51,590 bases of DNA from Sandaracinaceae bacterium (GTDB taxonomy: Bacteria > Myxococcota_A > Polyangia > Polyangiales > Sandaracinaceae). The notes beneath the pieces are model-generated. The model was not told the DNA's origin. It was given only the letters and a program-made list of their open reading frames with translations, and made no database searches. The DNA lies in the NCBI GenBank assembly GCA_019694315.1, contig JAIBCE010000011.1:1-51590 (forward strand), given 5' to 3'. The translations under genes and the position numbers were made by a program. Within the stretch, counting starts at the first letter, position 1; every line of letters begins with the position of its first letter. Positions 33,970 through 45,241 of the stretch are shown here, piece after piece.

Positions 33970-33975
33970 TACTCT
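33970..33975 (+). promoter_or_regulatory. Putative -10 box TACTCT, leaderless start
   Basis: TACTCT ends 7 nt before the ATG at 33983 and nothing resembling a ribosome binding site lies between. If used, transcription starts at the A of the ATG. Confidence 0.42.
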
Positions 33976-33982
33976 CCTCGCG

Positions 33983-35917
<1,935 letters not shown>

Positions 35918-36065
35918 CCCCAACGGTTGCCTCACGCTGGACCGACGCGCTGTTCCAGTGGAGTCCGGCAGGAAACAGGCGAATTCGGGGATCCTGGCCG
36001 TCGGGCCCAACGCTCTAGCCGCGACGAGGGACGCTCTGCTCGTGAGGACAGACACGAGCAATCCC

Positions 36066-36086
36066 CTGCCGCTCGCGGAGCGGCAG
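36066..36086. promoter_or_regulatory. Perfect 21-bp dyad abutting a -10 box
   Basis: CTGCCGCTC-GCG-GAGCGGCAG lies directly next to TATTCT (36087-36092). If transcription begins at the TTG at 36100, the dyad covers about -34 to -14, the position of a repressor operator. It could also be a late terminator for the 33983 gene, but it is 149 nt downstream of that stop. I favour an operator. Confidence 0.5.
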
Positions 36087-36092
36087 TATTCT
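36087..36092 (+). promoter_or_regulatory. Putative -10 box TATTCT of the YfiR-like operon
   Basis: Best match to TATAAT near any start in the window, ending exactly 7 nt before the TTG at 36100, with no ribosome binding site between. It implies a leaderless message. Confidence 0.5.
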
Positions 36093-36099
36093 CGGCGCG

Positions 36100-36681
36100 T
36101 TGTACGGTCGTCGTTGGATCGCGTGGCTCGCCGTGACGGTGCTCGGGCTGGCCCTCGCGCCCGTGCGGAATGTCGTGGCCGACGAGGTCGAGGTTCCCCC
36201 CGCGCTGCAGGTCCAGCTGCTCGATCGCGTGCTTCGCTACGAGCGCGGCTACGCCTCCGAACGCGACCCGGTGCGAGTGCTCGTCGTGGTGCGTCCAGGA
36301 GGTGCAGAGTCGGAGCGCACGGGCGCACAGCTTCGCGCGGCCATCACTCACGCAGGCACGCTCGGTGGGCGACCGGTGGTCGTGACCCAGCACGGCTTCC
36401 GCGGCGTCGCGCGCCTCGTGCGGAGGGCGCAGCGTCGCGAGGCGAGCGTGGTCTATCTGAGCGCGGGCCTCGGCGGCGAGGTGCCTCGCCTCGTGCAAGC
36501 GATGCCGAGCCCCGGTCGGGTCGTGGTCTCCTCCGTCGGCGCGGATGCCGACGGAGGCGCCACCCTCGCCTTCGAGCTCGAGTCCTCGCGGCCGCGCATC
36601 GTGGTGAACCTCGCGAGCGCCGCGACGCAGCAGCTCCAATTCAGCGCGCAGCTCCTGCGCGTCTCGCGGGTGGTGCGATGA
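36100..36681 (+). CDS. YfiR-like periplasmic protein (DUF4154)
   Basis: 193 residues from a TTG. A GTG a few codons in is possible but would shorten the signal peptide RRWIAWLAVTVLGLALA. The mature protein shows the YfiR outline: a first helix (ALQVQLLDRVLRYERGY), then alternating strands and helices (VRVLVVVRPGG, AAITHAGTLGGRPVVVTQ, VVYLSAGLGGEVPRLVQAM), a strand with VVSSVGADADGGATLAFEL and the closing RPRIVVNLASAATQQLQFSAQLLRVSRV, very typical of the family. YfiR represses the CHASE8 diguanylate cyclase YfiN in Pseudomonas. Unlike Pseudomonas YfiR, this protein has no cysteine. Its stop overlaps the TonB-receptor ATG (ATGA). Confidence 0.85.
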   Translation: MYGRRWIAWLAVTVLGLALAPVRNVVADEVEVPPALQVQLLDRVLRYERGYASERDPVRVLVVVRPGGAESERTGAQLRAAITHAGTLGGRPVVVTQHGFRGVARLVRRAQRREASVVYLSAGLGGEVPRLVQAMPSPGRVVVSSVGADADGGATLAFELESSRPRIVVNLASAATQQLQFSAQLLRVSRVVR

Positions 36682-38951
36682 TGCGGCAGACCTGGCTCGC
36701 CCTCGTGCTCTGGATGGGCCTCGGTGGCGCGCTCGCACGCGCGCAGGAGAGCAGCCTCCCCACGCCCGAGGCGCCGGCGGGGGAGGCCCCTCGAGATCCG
36801 GACGACGCGGACACGGCACGTGACGAGGACGCCGAGCTCGAGTCGCTCCTGCAAGAGAGCGTCGTGTCGACGGCCGCCCGCAGCGCGCAGCGCAGCTCGG
36901 ATGCGCCAGCGACGAGCTACACGATCTCCGCGCGAGAGCTGGAGATGTTCGGCATCCGCACCGTCGACGAGGCGCTCTCGTACCTCGGCGTGGGCTTCTA
37001 CATCACGCGCCCTCGCGACTACGAGACGGGCATCGACGTCGGCGTCTCCGGGCTTCTCCAGCGCGACGGTGGTCGACACATCCTCGTGATGGTCGACGGG
37101 CACATCATGAACTCGCAGGACACCGGCACCGTGTCGCCGCACGAGGGCCTGGGCGTGCCGCTCGAGGCCATCGACTACGTCGAGGTCATGCTCGGCGCGG
37201 GCTCGGTGGCCTACGGCAGCAACGCGATGGTCGCGGTGATCAACGTGGTGACGCGCCACGCGTCGCGTGGCACCCAGATCCACGGCGTGGCGGAGCTCGG
37301 TCTCGCATCTCCGAGCGGCTACGATGGGCAGCCCGGCGGCGGGCTGCCCCAGGAGCGCGTCGGCCTGCGCTATCGGCTGGGCGTCGGCCTCAGCACCGCG
37401 TTTCGTCTCTTCGGATCTCCAGCCGATCTCACGGTTCGCGGCGAGTGGGTCGAAGACATCAACAACTCGTACGGCATCACGCCCACGGCGCAGGACGACT
37501 TCAGCCTCCGCCCGGGCGAGACCGCGTGGGGCGGCACCGCGACGCACACCATGACGGCGCCCGCGGCCATCGCACGGCTTCGCGTGGGCGACTTCCAGCT
37601 CCGCGTGCTCGCGAACCAATACACCCGCGGCATCCCGCTCTCGGGCGCGTTCGTCGATCCGTGGTCGCGAGAGCTGCGCGAGTCGCTCCGCGGCGAGCTG
37701 CGTCACGACGCCTCGCTCAGTCCGGAGGTGTCGCTCGGAACTCGCTTCTACGCAGACTACACGCGCTTCTCGGAGCGGACCTCGTACCGGCTCGACTACT
37801 GGTGCGTGCCCGGGCAGGTCGACGGCTGCAACTTCGAGCTCGGTAGCGCCGGGCGCTCCGCGGGGCTCGAGCAGGTCCTTCGCGTCGACTGGACGCTCGA
37901 CGGTCGCTTCGCGTCCACGCTCGGCTACGACGTGCGCGGCCGCGACATGACCGCGCGGCCCGCGGACTACTACGACGTGATCACCGGCGAGCCGTCGCTC
38001 GTGCAGGCCACCCCCTACGTGCACCGCGTGACGGTGCTCGGCGCGGTGTTCGCGCAGCAGATCGTGCGCCCGATCGACTGGCTCACGCTGAACCTCGGCG
38101 CGCGCCTCGACGTGGACAGCAGCTTCGGTGCGCGGGTCTCGCCGCGCGCGGCGGCGGTGCTCACACCGCTCGATCACACGTCGATCCGCGCGAGCTACGC
38201 GGAGGCCTTCCGCACGCCGACTTCCTACGAGCTCGGCCAGTACGATCCGACCTACCAGATCTCCGCGCTGTCGCTGCGGCCCGAGGTCGTTCGCACCGTC
38301 GAGCTCGAGTGGCAGCAGGGCATCGACTGGGTGACCTTCTCGCTACGCGGTTTCGCCTCGTTCTACGAGGATTTCATCGCCAGTCGCGAGGCGACCGAAG
38401 CCGAGCACGCGGCCGCCGTAGCACGTGGAGAGGTGAGCCCCACCAGCATGGCGGAGTTCTTCGTCCGCAACGACAACCTCGCCAGCCTTCGCACCTTCGG
38501 CGGCACCGCCTCGGTCTCGATGCGCCCCACACCGGGCCTCACGCTCGCGGGGAGCTTCATGCTCGCCGACACCCGCGCCGGCGACGATCGGATCCCGATC
38601 ATGCCGCTCTGGTCGGGCAACGCGCGCATCGCCTACGAGCTCTCGCCCAACGGCGCTTCGTTCGCGCTCGCCGCGATCTTCGCGGGCTCACGCATCGCCT
38701 ACTCGAGCTTCTCGCTCGTGCGACAGGTCGAGCTCGGCGAGCAACTCGATCTCCGGCTCACCTTCACGAGCCCCCTCGACTTCGTGCCAGGCCTCCACGT
38801 GCGGGCCAGCGTCTCGTACAGCCTCAACGGCCGCCTGCCCTACCTCATCAACGGCCCCATCGATGCGTACCCCGACGCGCCGCCGCTCTACACCCCCGTC
38901 ACCTCGCCCCTCTTCGGCTTCGTCGGCCTCCGCTATGACCTCCCGCTCTGA
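36678..38951 (+). CDS. TonB-dependent outer-membrane receptor
   Basis: 757 residues from ATG 36678 (overlapping the upstream stop). Signal peptide to about residue 22. The TonB-box-like ESVVSTA stands before the plug domain (ATSYTISARELEMFGIRTVDEA; ILVMVDGHIMN; AIDYVEVMLGAGSVAYGSNAM; VINVVTR), the usual plug signatures. The rest is a 22-strand-type barrel with alternating aromatic residues, ending GFVGLRYDLPL, so without the usual terminal Phe. Substrate unknown: siderophore, cobalamin, oligosaccharide and pure signalling roles all fit. Coupling to YfiR and a downstream hybrid kinase suggests it feeds an envelope signal into that pathway. Confidence 0.93.
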   Translation: MMRQTWLALVLWMGLGGALARAQESSLPTPEAPAGEAPRDPDDADTARDEDAELESLLQESVVSTAARSAQRSSDAPATSYTISARELEMFGIRTVDEALSYLGVGFYITRPRDYETGIDVGVSGLLQRDGGRHILVMVDGHIMNSQDTGTVSPHEGLGVPLEAIDYVEVMLGAGSVAYGSNAMVAVINVVTRHASRGTQIHGVAELGLASPSGYDGQPGGGLPQERVGLRYRLGVGLSTAFRLFGSPADLTVRGEWVEDINNSYGITPTAQDDFSLRPGETAWGGTATHTMTAPAAIARLRVGDFQLRVLANQYTRGIPLSGAFVDPWSRELRESLRGELRHDASLSPEVSLGTRFYADYTRFSERTSYRLDYWCVPGQVDGCNFELGSAGRSAGLEQVLRVDWTLDGRFASTLGYDVRGRDMTARPADYYDVITGEPSLVQATPYVHRVTVLGAVFAQQIVRPIDWLTLNLGARLDVDSSFGARVSPRAAAVLTPLDHTSIRASYAEAFRTPTSYELGQYDPTYQISALSLRPEVVRTVELEWQQGIDWVTFSLRGFASFYEDFIASREATEAEHAAAVARGEVSPTSMAEFFVRNDNLASLRTFGGTASVSMRPTPGLTLAGSFMLADTRAGDDRIPIMPLWSGNARIAYELSPNGASFALAAIFAGSRIAYSSFSLVRQVELGEQLDLRLTFTSPLDFVPGLHVRASVSYSLNGRLPYLINGPIDAYPDAPPLYTPVTSPLFGFVGLRYDLPL

Positions 38952-39186
38952 TCTCACGCGCACGGCCTTGCTCGCCGCCTCGCTCGGGCTCGTCGGCTGC
39001 GGGCTCGAGCGCCCGCCCGATCCGCCACCGTTCGACTGCGCGCAGATCGATCGCGCCGAGGAGCGCTTCCCCGATCTCTGTGGTCCGGACGCCGGCCCCG
39101 TGGATGCTGGCCTCGACGATGTGACGGTGACGGACGATGCCGGCGTGATCGACGACGGCGGCCGCGCCACCGAGGACGCTCCGTGA
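38935..39186 (+). CDS. Tiny lipoprotein in the YfiR-like operon
   Basis: 83 residues; its ATG lies 17 nt inside the end of the TonB-receptor gene. The signal TALLAASLGLVGC gives lipidated Cys22, then a Pro-rich segment, two cysteines (FDCAQID, DLCGPD) and an Asp/Ala/Gly tail. No known family. In Pseudomonas the YfiR partner is the lipoprotein YfiB, but this product lacks an OmpA-like domain, so equivalence is only positional. It is coupled at its end to the receiver gene (GTGA). Confidence 0.75.
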   Translation: MTSRSDLTRTALLAASLGLVGCGLERPPDPPPFDCAQIDRAEERFPDLCGPDAGPVDAGLDDVTVTDDAGVIDDGGRATEDAP

Positions 39187-39553
39187 CGCGCGTCCTCGTC
39201 ATCGACGACGACGCCACCGCGCTCGAGGTCATCCGCGCAGTGCTCGGCGGAGCGGGGCTCGTCGTGTTCACGTCGGCCTCGCCGATCGGCGCGACGCATA
39301 CCATCCGCGCGGAGCGCATCGACTGCGTCGTGTGCGACCTCGAGATGCCTGCGATGCGAGGAGAGGCCTTTGCCAAGCTCTTCCGCAAGACACGCCTCTT
39401 CGATCGCGTGAAGCTCGTGCTCGTCTCGGCCGCACCGGAGAGCGATCTCCTCGCGGTGGAGCAATCGGGAGTGGCCGATGCGGTGCTCCACAAGTCGCAG
39501 CTGGCGGCCCGCCTCGTCCCGCTCCTGCGACGGTTGATGGCGGGCTCGCGCCC

Positions 39554-39557
<4 letters not shown>
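39183..39557 (+). CDS. Stand-alone response-regulator receiver
   Basis: 124 residues, receiver domain only, from GTG 39183. Acidic triad Asp8-10 (VIDDD), phospho-acceptor Asp52 (CDLEMP), Ser82 (LVSAA) and Lys104 (LHKS) are all present, so it should be phosphorylated. No output domain: like CheY or Spo0F it must act by binding or as a relay step. Both ends overlap neighbours (GTGA in front, ATGA behind), so it is made with the hybrid kinase, its probable phospho-donor. Confidence 0.93.
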
Positions 39558-41983
<2,426 letters not shown>

Positions 41984-42065
41984 TCGGATCGACGAATCCG
42001 CTCATATCCGCGGAGCGATCCACCGATAGGGCGGAGGCGGGCCCGCGTCGCTGCGTGGGCCTGCC

Positions 42066-42536
42066 ATGCCCTACGAGGAGCTCATGCTGACGCTCCAGCC
42101 GGATTCATGGTCGGCGCCAGGCGGATCGATCGTCATCGACGAGCGCCATTCGCCCGTGATCTGGATCCGCTTCTTCGGCGTCCCCTCGCCCACCGACTTC
42201 GAGGCCTACCTCGGCGCGCTCTCGAGACGGCTCGATCGAGAGGTGCGGTCCGTCACCGTGCTCGATCTCACGCACTCGACCGGCACCTCGATGGACTCGA
42301 CGCGCGCCCAGGCACGGTGGATCGCGGACAATCGTGCGCGCCTCCAGCGCTACGGCGCGGCCACGATCTTCGTGTTCCCCTCGCCCGGGTTCCGTTTCGC
42401 CCTCGCAGCCCTGCTCGCGATCAGCCCGCTGCCGGGCATCTTCCGCGTGGTCGGCACGGCCGACGAGGCCACGAGCGTGGCGAACGAGCTGGTCTCCACG
42501 CAGCGCTTGGCTCTGCACGGCGGAGGCGAGCTCTGA
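42066..42536 (+). CDS. SpoIIAA/STAS-like small protein
   Basis: 156 residues, soluble. Strand VIWIRFFGVPSPTDFEAYL, helix LSRRLDREV, strand TVLDLTHSTG, helix AQARWIADNRARLQRYG, strand TIFVFPSPGFRFALAAL and helix DEATSVANELVS give the alternating fold of the SpoIIAA-like/STAS superfamily, which is widespread in myxobacterial signalling operons. No conserved Ser as in anti-anti-sigma factors is evident (DLTHSTG could take that place). The last base of its stop forms the first base of the next ATG (TGATG), and a GGAGG for the next gene lies in its end. Probably a partner of the REC-EAL protein. Confidence 0.75.
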   Translation: MPYEELMLTLQPDSWSAPGGSIVIDERHSPVIWIRFFGVPSPTDFEAYLGALSRRLDREVRSVTVLDLTHSTGTSMDSTRAQARWIADNRARLQRYGAATIFVFPSPGFRFALAALLAISPLPGIFRVVGTADEATSVANELVSTQRLALHGGGEL

Positions 42537-43771
42537 TGCCAGCGCACCCCGTGGGAGTGGCAGCAGGCGCGGGGACACGTATCCTCGGCTCCTTGCTGTC
42601 GCGCATTGTCATCCTCGACGACGACCCCATCGCTGCGAAGGTGCTGCGCGCCATGCTCGCGCCGCACGCGAGCCGGGTCGACGTGCTGGAGCGCACCGCC
42701 GAGCTCCGCACAGCCGTCGACGAAGGCTGCGATCTGCTCATCCTCGATCTGCTCATGCCCGAGATGGACGGCACCGAGCTCTTACGCTCGCATGCCCCGA
42801 GCGCGCGCGCGTTCCCTCCGATCGTGCTCGTGAGCGGCCTCGACGACGGCATCCTCGAGACGGCCGTGCACCTCGCGCGCAAGCTCGGCTTCCGCGTGGA
42901 AGGTGCGCTGCGCAAGCCCGTCGCGCTGGCCGACGTCGCGCCGCTGATCGAGCGCACGTCGCGCCGTCGCACGGGCCGACACGCCTCGTACGGCACGCTC
43001 GCCCTGGAGCCTCCCGAGCGCGTCCTCGAGGCGCTCCGCGGAGGCGAGCTCTTCCTCCGCTACCAACCCCAGGTGGAGCTCGACACCGGTCGCATCGAGG
43101 GCGTCGAGGCCCTCGTCCGCTGGCAGCATCCGCGCCTGGGCGAGCTCACGCCCGCGGCCTTCGTGGCCACGCTCGAGGCGCACGGCGGTGCGCGCGATCT
43201 GGCGGAATTCGTCGTCTCCCGAGCGCTCGCCGATCTCCACTCGCTCCGCGCGCTCGCGCCACAGCTGCGCGTCAGCGTGAACGTGCACCCCGACGTGCTG
43301 CGCGACGAGCGCTTCGCCGATCGCGTCCTCGACGCCCTGCGCGAGCGTTCGCTTCCGCCCGCGGCCCTCTGCCTCGAGGCCACCGAGACCGGCATCGTGG
43401 GCGACGAGCCCGAGACGCTGCACGGCCTGCTCAAGCTGCGCATGGCGGGCGTGGAGCTCGCGATCGACGACTTCGGCACGGGGCACGCGACGCTCCACGA
43501 GCTGTGGCGACTGCCGGTGTCGGAGATCAAGCTCGATCGCTCGTTCGTCGCAGCGCTGCACTCGTCGGCGAAGTCGCGCACGCTCGTCGGCGCGATGATC
43601 GGCATGGGAGGCGGCCTCGGCGCACGCGTCGTCGCGGAGGGCATCGAGACGCACGACGTGAGGAGCGCGCTCCAGGCCCTCGGGTGCCGTCTCGGGCAGG
43701 GCTACCTCTTCGCGCGACCGCTCGACGTGGCGACGCTCCGCCAGGTGCTCATGGGCACGCTGCCCGTATGA
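42536..43771 (+). CDS. Receiver-EAL cyclic-di-GMP phosphodiesterase
   Basis: 411 residues from ATG 42536, with GGAGG 9 nt upstream; a later start near residue 20 is possible. The receiver domain (23-140) has DDD 28-30, phospho-acceptor Asp71 (LDLLMP) and Lys127 (LRKPV). The EAL domain follows: YQPQVEL, EAL at 191-193 (VEALVRWQHP), Asn in SVNVHP, Glu in CLEATETGI, IDDFGTG, EIKLDRSFV, AEGIET and GYLFARPL. All catalytic residues known for c-di-GMP hydrolysis to pGpG are present, so an active enzyme is expected, probably switched on by phosphorylation. No GGDEF domain is encoded in the window, so this pathway has only the degrading arm here. Confidence 0.95.
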   Translation: MPAHPVGVAAGAGTRILGSLLSRIVILDDDPIAAKVLRAMLAPHASRVDVLERTAELRTAVDEGCDLLILDLLMPEMDGTELLRSHAPSARAFPPIVLVSGLDDGILETAVHLARKLGFRVEGALRKPVALADVAPLIERTSRRRTGRHASYGTLALEPPERVLEALRGGELFLRYQPQVELDTGRIEGVEALVRWQHPRLGELTPAAFVATLEAHGGARDLAEFVVSRALADLHSLRALAPQLRVSVNVHPDVLRDERFADRVLDALRERSLPPAALCLEATETGIVGDEPETLHGLLKLRMAGVELAIDDFGTGHATLHELWRLPVSEIKLDRSFVAALHSSAKSRTLVGAMIGMGGGLGARVVAEGIETHDVRSALQALGCRLGQGYLFARPLDVATLRQVLMGTLPV

Positions 43772-43785
43772 GGGGTCGCCAGAGC

Positions 43786-43845
43786 GCTCAACGCAGGACC
43801 GCTCAACGAAGGACCCCTCAACGCAGGACCGCTCAACGCAAGACG
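43786..43845. repeat. Four 15-nt repeats carrying in-frame stops
   Basis: Units gctcaacgcaggacc, gctcaacgaaggacc, cctcaacgcaggacc and gctcaacgcaagacg. The last overlaps the 3' end of the kinase gene (minus strand), where it encodes VLR and the stop. Each further copy repeats the same codons in frame, giving TGA at 43833-43835, 43818-43820, 43803-43805 and 43788-43790. Confidence 0.9.
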
Positions 43846-45161
43846 TAGTAGAGCGCGATCAGGCCGAAGAGCAGCGCGCCGCCCACCCCGAGGGTGAGGA
43901 GGAAGGCGACCACGGGCGAGAGCTCGAAGAAGCGGTCGACGATCGACGGAGACATCCGCCCCGTGCGGAGCGACGTCGACGACGGCGGTGGTTGCGACTT
44001 GTGATCGAAGCCCTGCGCCCACTCCGGCTCGTCGACCTCCACGTCGAGATCGCGGCTCGACTTCGCGCCGGTGAGCGCCGCGAACGTGCCCGTGAACTGC
44101 GCCGCGTGCTTGGGCAGCGGCTGCTTCTCGGCGGCGTTGAAGTAGCCGCCCACCGTGAGCGCGAGGCGCACGTCCGCGATCGGTCCACCGTTGCGACCGA
44201 GCCAGTCCTCGAGCGCGCGCTGCATCTCGCCCGCGGTCGCGAAGCGATCCTTGGGCTTCTTGGCGAGGGCACGCATGACGATGCGATCGAGCGCCTCGGG
44301 GATGTCCTTGCGGGCCGTGCGCACCGAGGGCACGGGCTCCTCGACGATCGCGGTCATGGTCTGCGGGACACTGTCGCGCTGGTAGAGCGATGCTCCCGTC
44401 AGCACCTCGTAGAGGCACACGCCGAGCGCGAACACGTCGGCGCGCGGATCGATCGCCTCACCGCGGACCTGCTCGGGCGACATGTACTCGTACTTGCCCT
44501 GCGGCGCGCCCGCGCCCTCGCCCACCGAGGTCTTGGCGATGCCGAAGTCGAGCAGCTTCACCTGTCCCTTCCAGCTGAGCATCACGTTGTGGGGCGTGAC
44601 GTCCTGGTGGATGATCGAGAGCGGCTTTCCATCGAGGCCGCGCGCGTTGTGCACGTAGTCGAGCGCGCTCGCGACCTTCGCGATGATGTGCACCGCGAGC
44701 GGCAAGGGGAGCGTCGTGCTCTGCGCCTTGGCGCGGCGCACGAGCTCGCGGAGCGAGGTGCCGTGGACCCACTCGAGCACCATGTAGGTGAGCCCGTTGG
44801 ACTCGCCCACCTCGTAGACGTGACAGACGTTCGGGTGGAAGAGCCGCAGCGCGGTGCGCCCTTCCTCGAGGAACATCTGCAGCATCTGCGGGTCGTGCTG
44901 CATCTCCATGAGCACGCGCTTGAGCACCACGTGCCGGACCGTCCCGTCGTCGTCCTGAGCGCGGGCGAGGTAGACCTCCGCCATGCCGCCGCGGGCGAGG
45001 CGACCGAGGATGTCGTAGCGACCGAGGCGCGCGACGGCCGGATAGACCGGGACTTCTTCGGTCTTGAAGAGGTCGACCCCCAGGGTCGTCGACTCCATCT
45101 CGCCATCGTCGTAGTCGAGACCGGAGTCGCCCGGAGTCGAATCTCGGATCGGGTCGACCAT
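43833..45161 (-). CDS. Ser/Thr protein kinase with HQD catalytic loop and C-terminal anchor
   Basis: 442 residues from ATG 45161; earlier in-frame starts exist, but TATCGT at 45172 supports this one. An acidic leader of about 45 residues precedes the kinase domain: glycine loop ARGGMAEVY, Lys81 (VLKRVL), catalytic loop HQDVTPHNVML (185-195; Gln replaces the usual Arg), DFG 205-207, activation loop without an obvious Thr (SVGEGAGAPQGKYEYM), SPE 228-230. After about 330 comes a linker and one membrane helix (about 415-438) with only a few residues beyond. Catalytic Asp187, Asn192 and the DFG remain, so it should be active but not switched through the HRD arginine. Its 3' end is duplicated. Confidence 0.92.
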   Translation of the reverse strand: MVDPIRDSTPGDSGLDYDDGEMESTTLGVDLFKTEEVPVYPAVARLGRYDILGRLARGGMAEVYLARAQDDDGTVRHVVLKRVLMEMQHDPQMLQMFLEEGRTALRLFHPNVCHVYEVGESNGLTYMVLEWVHGTSLRELVRRAKAQSTTLPLPLAVHIIAKVASALDYVHNARGLDGKPLSIIHQDVTPHNVMLSWKGQVKLLDFGIAKTSVGEGAGAPQGKYEYMSPEQVRGEAIDPRADVFALGVCLYEVLTGASLYQRDSVPQTMTAIVEEPVPSVRTARKDIPEALDRIVMRALAKKPKDRFATAGEMQRALEDWLGRNGGPIADVRLALTVGGYFNAAEKQPLPKHAAQFTGTFAALTGAKSSRDLDVEVDEPEWAQGFDHKSQPPPSSTSLRTGRMSPSIVDRFFELSPVVAFLLTLGVGGALLFGLIALYYVLR

Positions 45162-45171
45162 GGAAAGGCCG

Positions 45172-45177
45172 ACGATA
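45172..45177 (-). promoter_or_regulatory. Putative -10 box TATCGT of the kinase gene
   Basis: On the minus strand TATCGT ends 10 nt before the ATG at 45161. No purine-rich ribosome binding site lies between. The divergent gene starts at 45242, so both promoters share an 80-nt region. Confidence 0.4.
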
Positions 45178-45241
45178 CGCCGACCGCTGAGAGGGTGCGA
45201 GGGCCTTGTGGGCACGCGCGTTGCGAACACAACTCACGTCC

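Noticed and set aside
39001..39186. Possible partial YfiB (OmpA-like) homologue as YfiR partner
   Set aside because: The 83-residue lipoprotein has no OmpA peptidoglycan-binding motif and is far too short.
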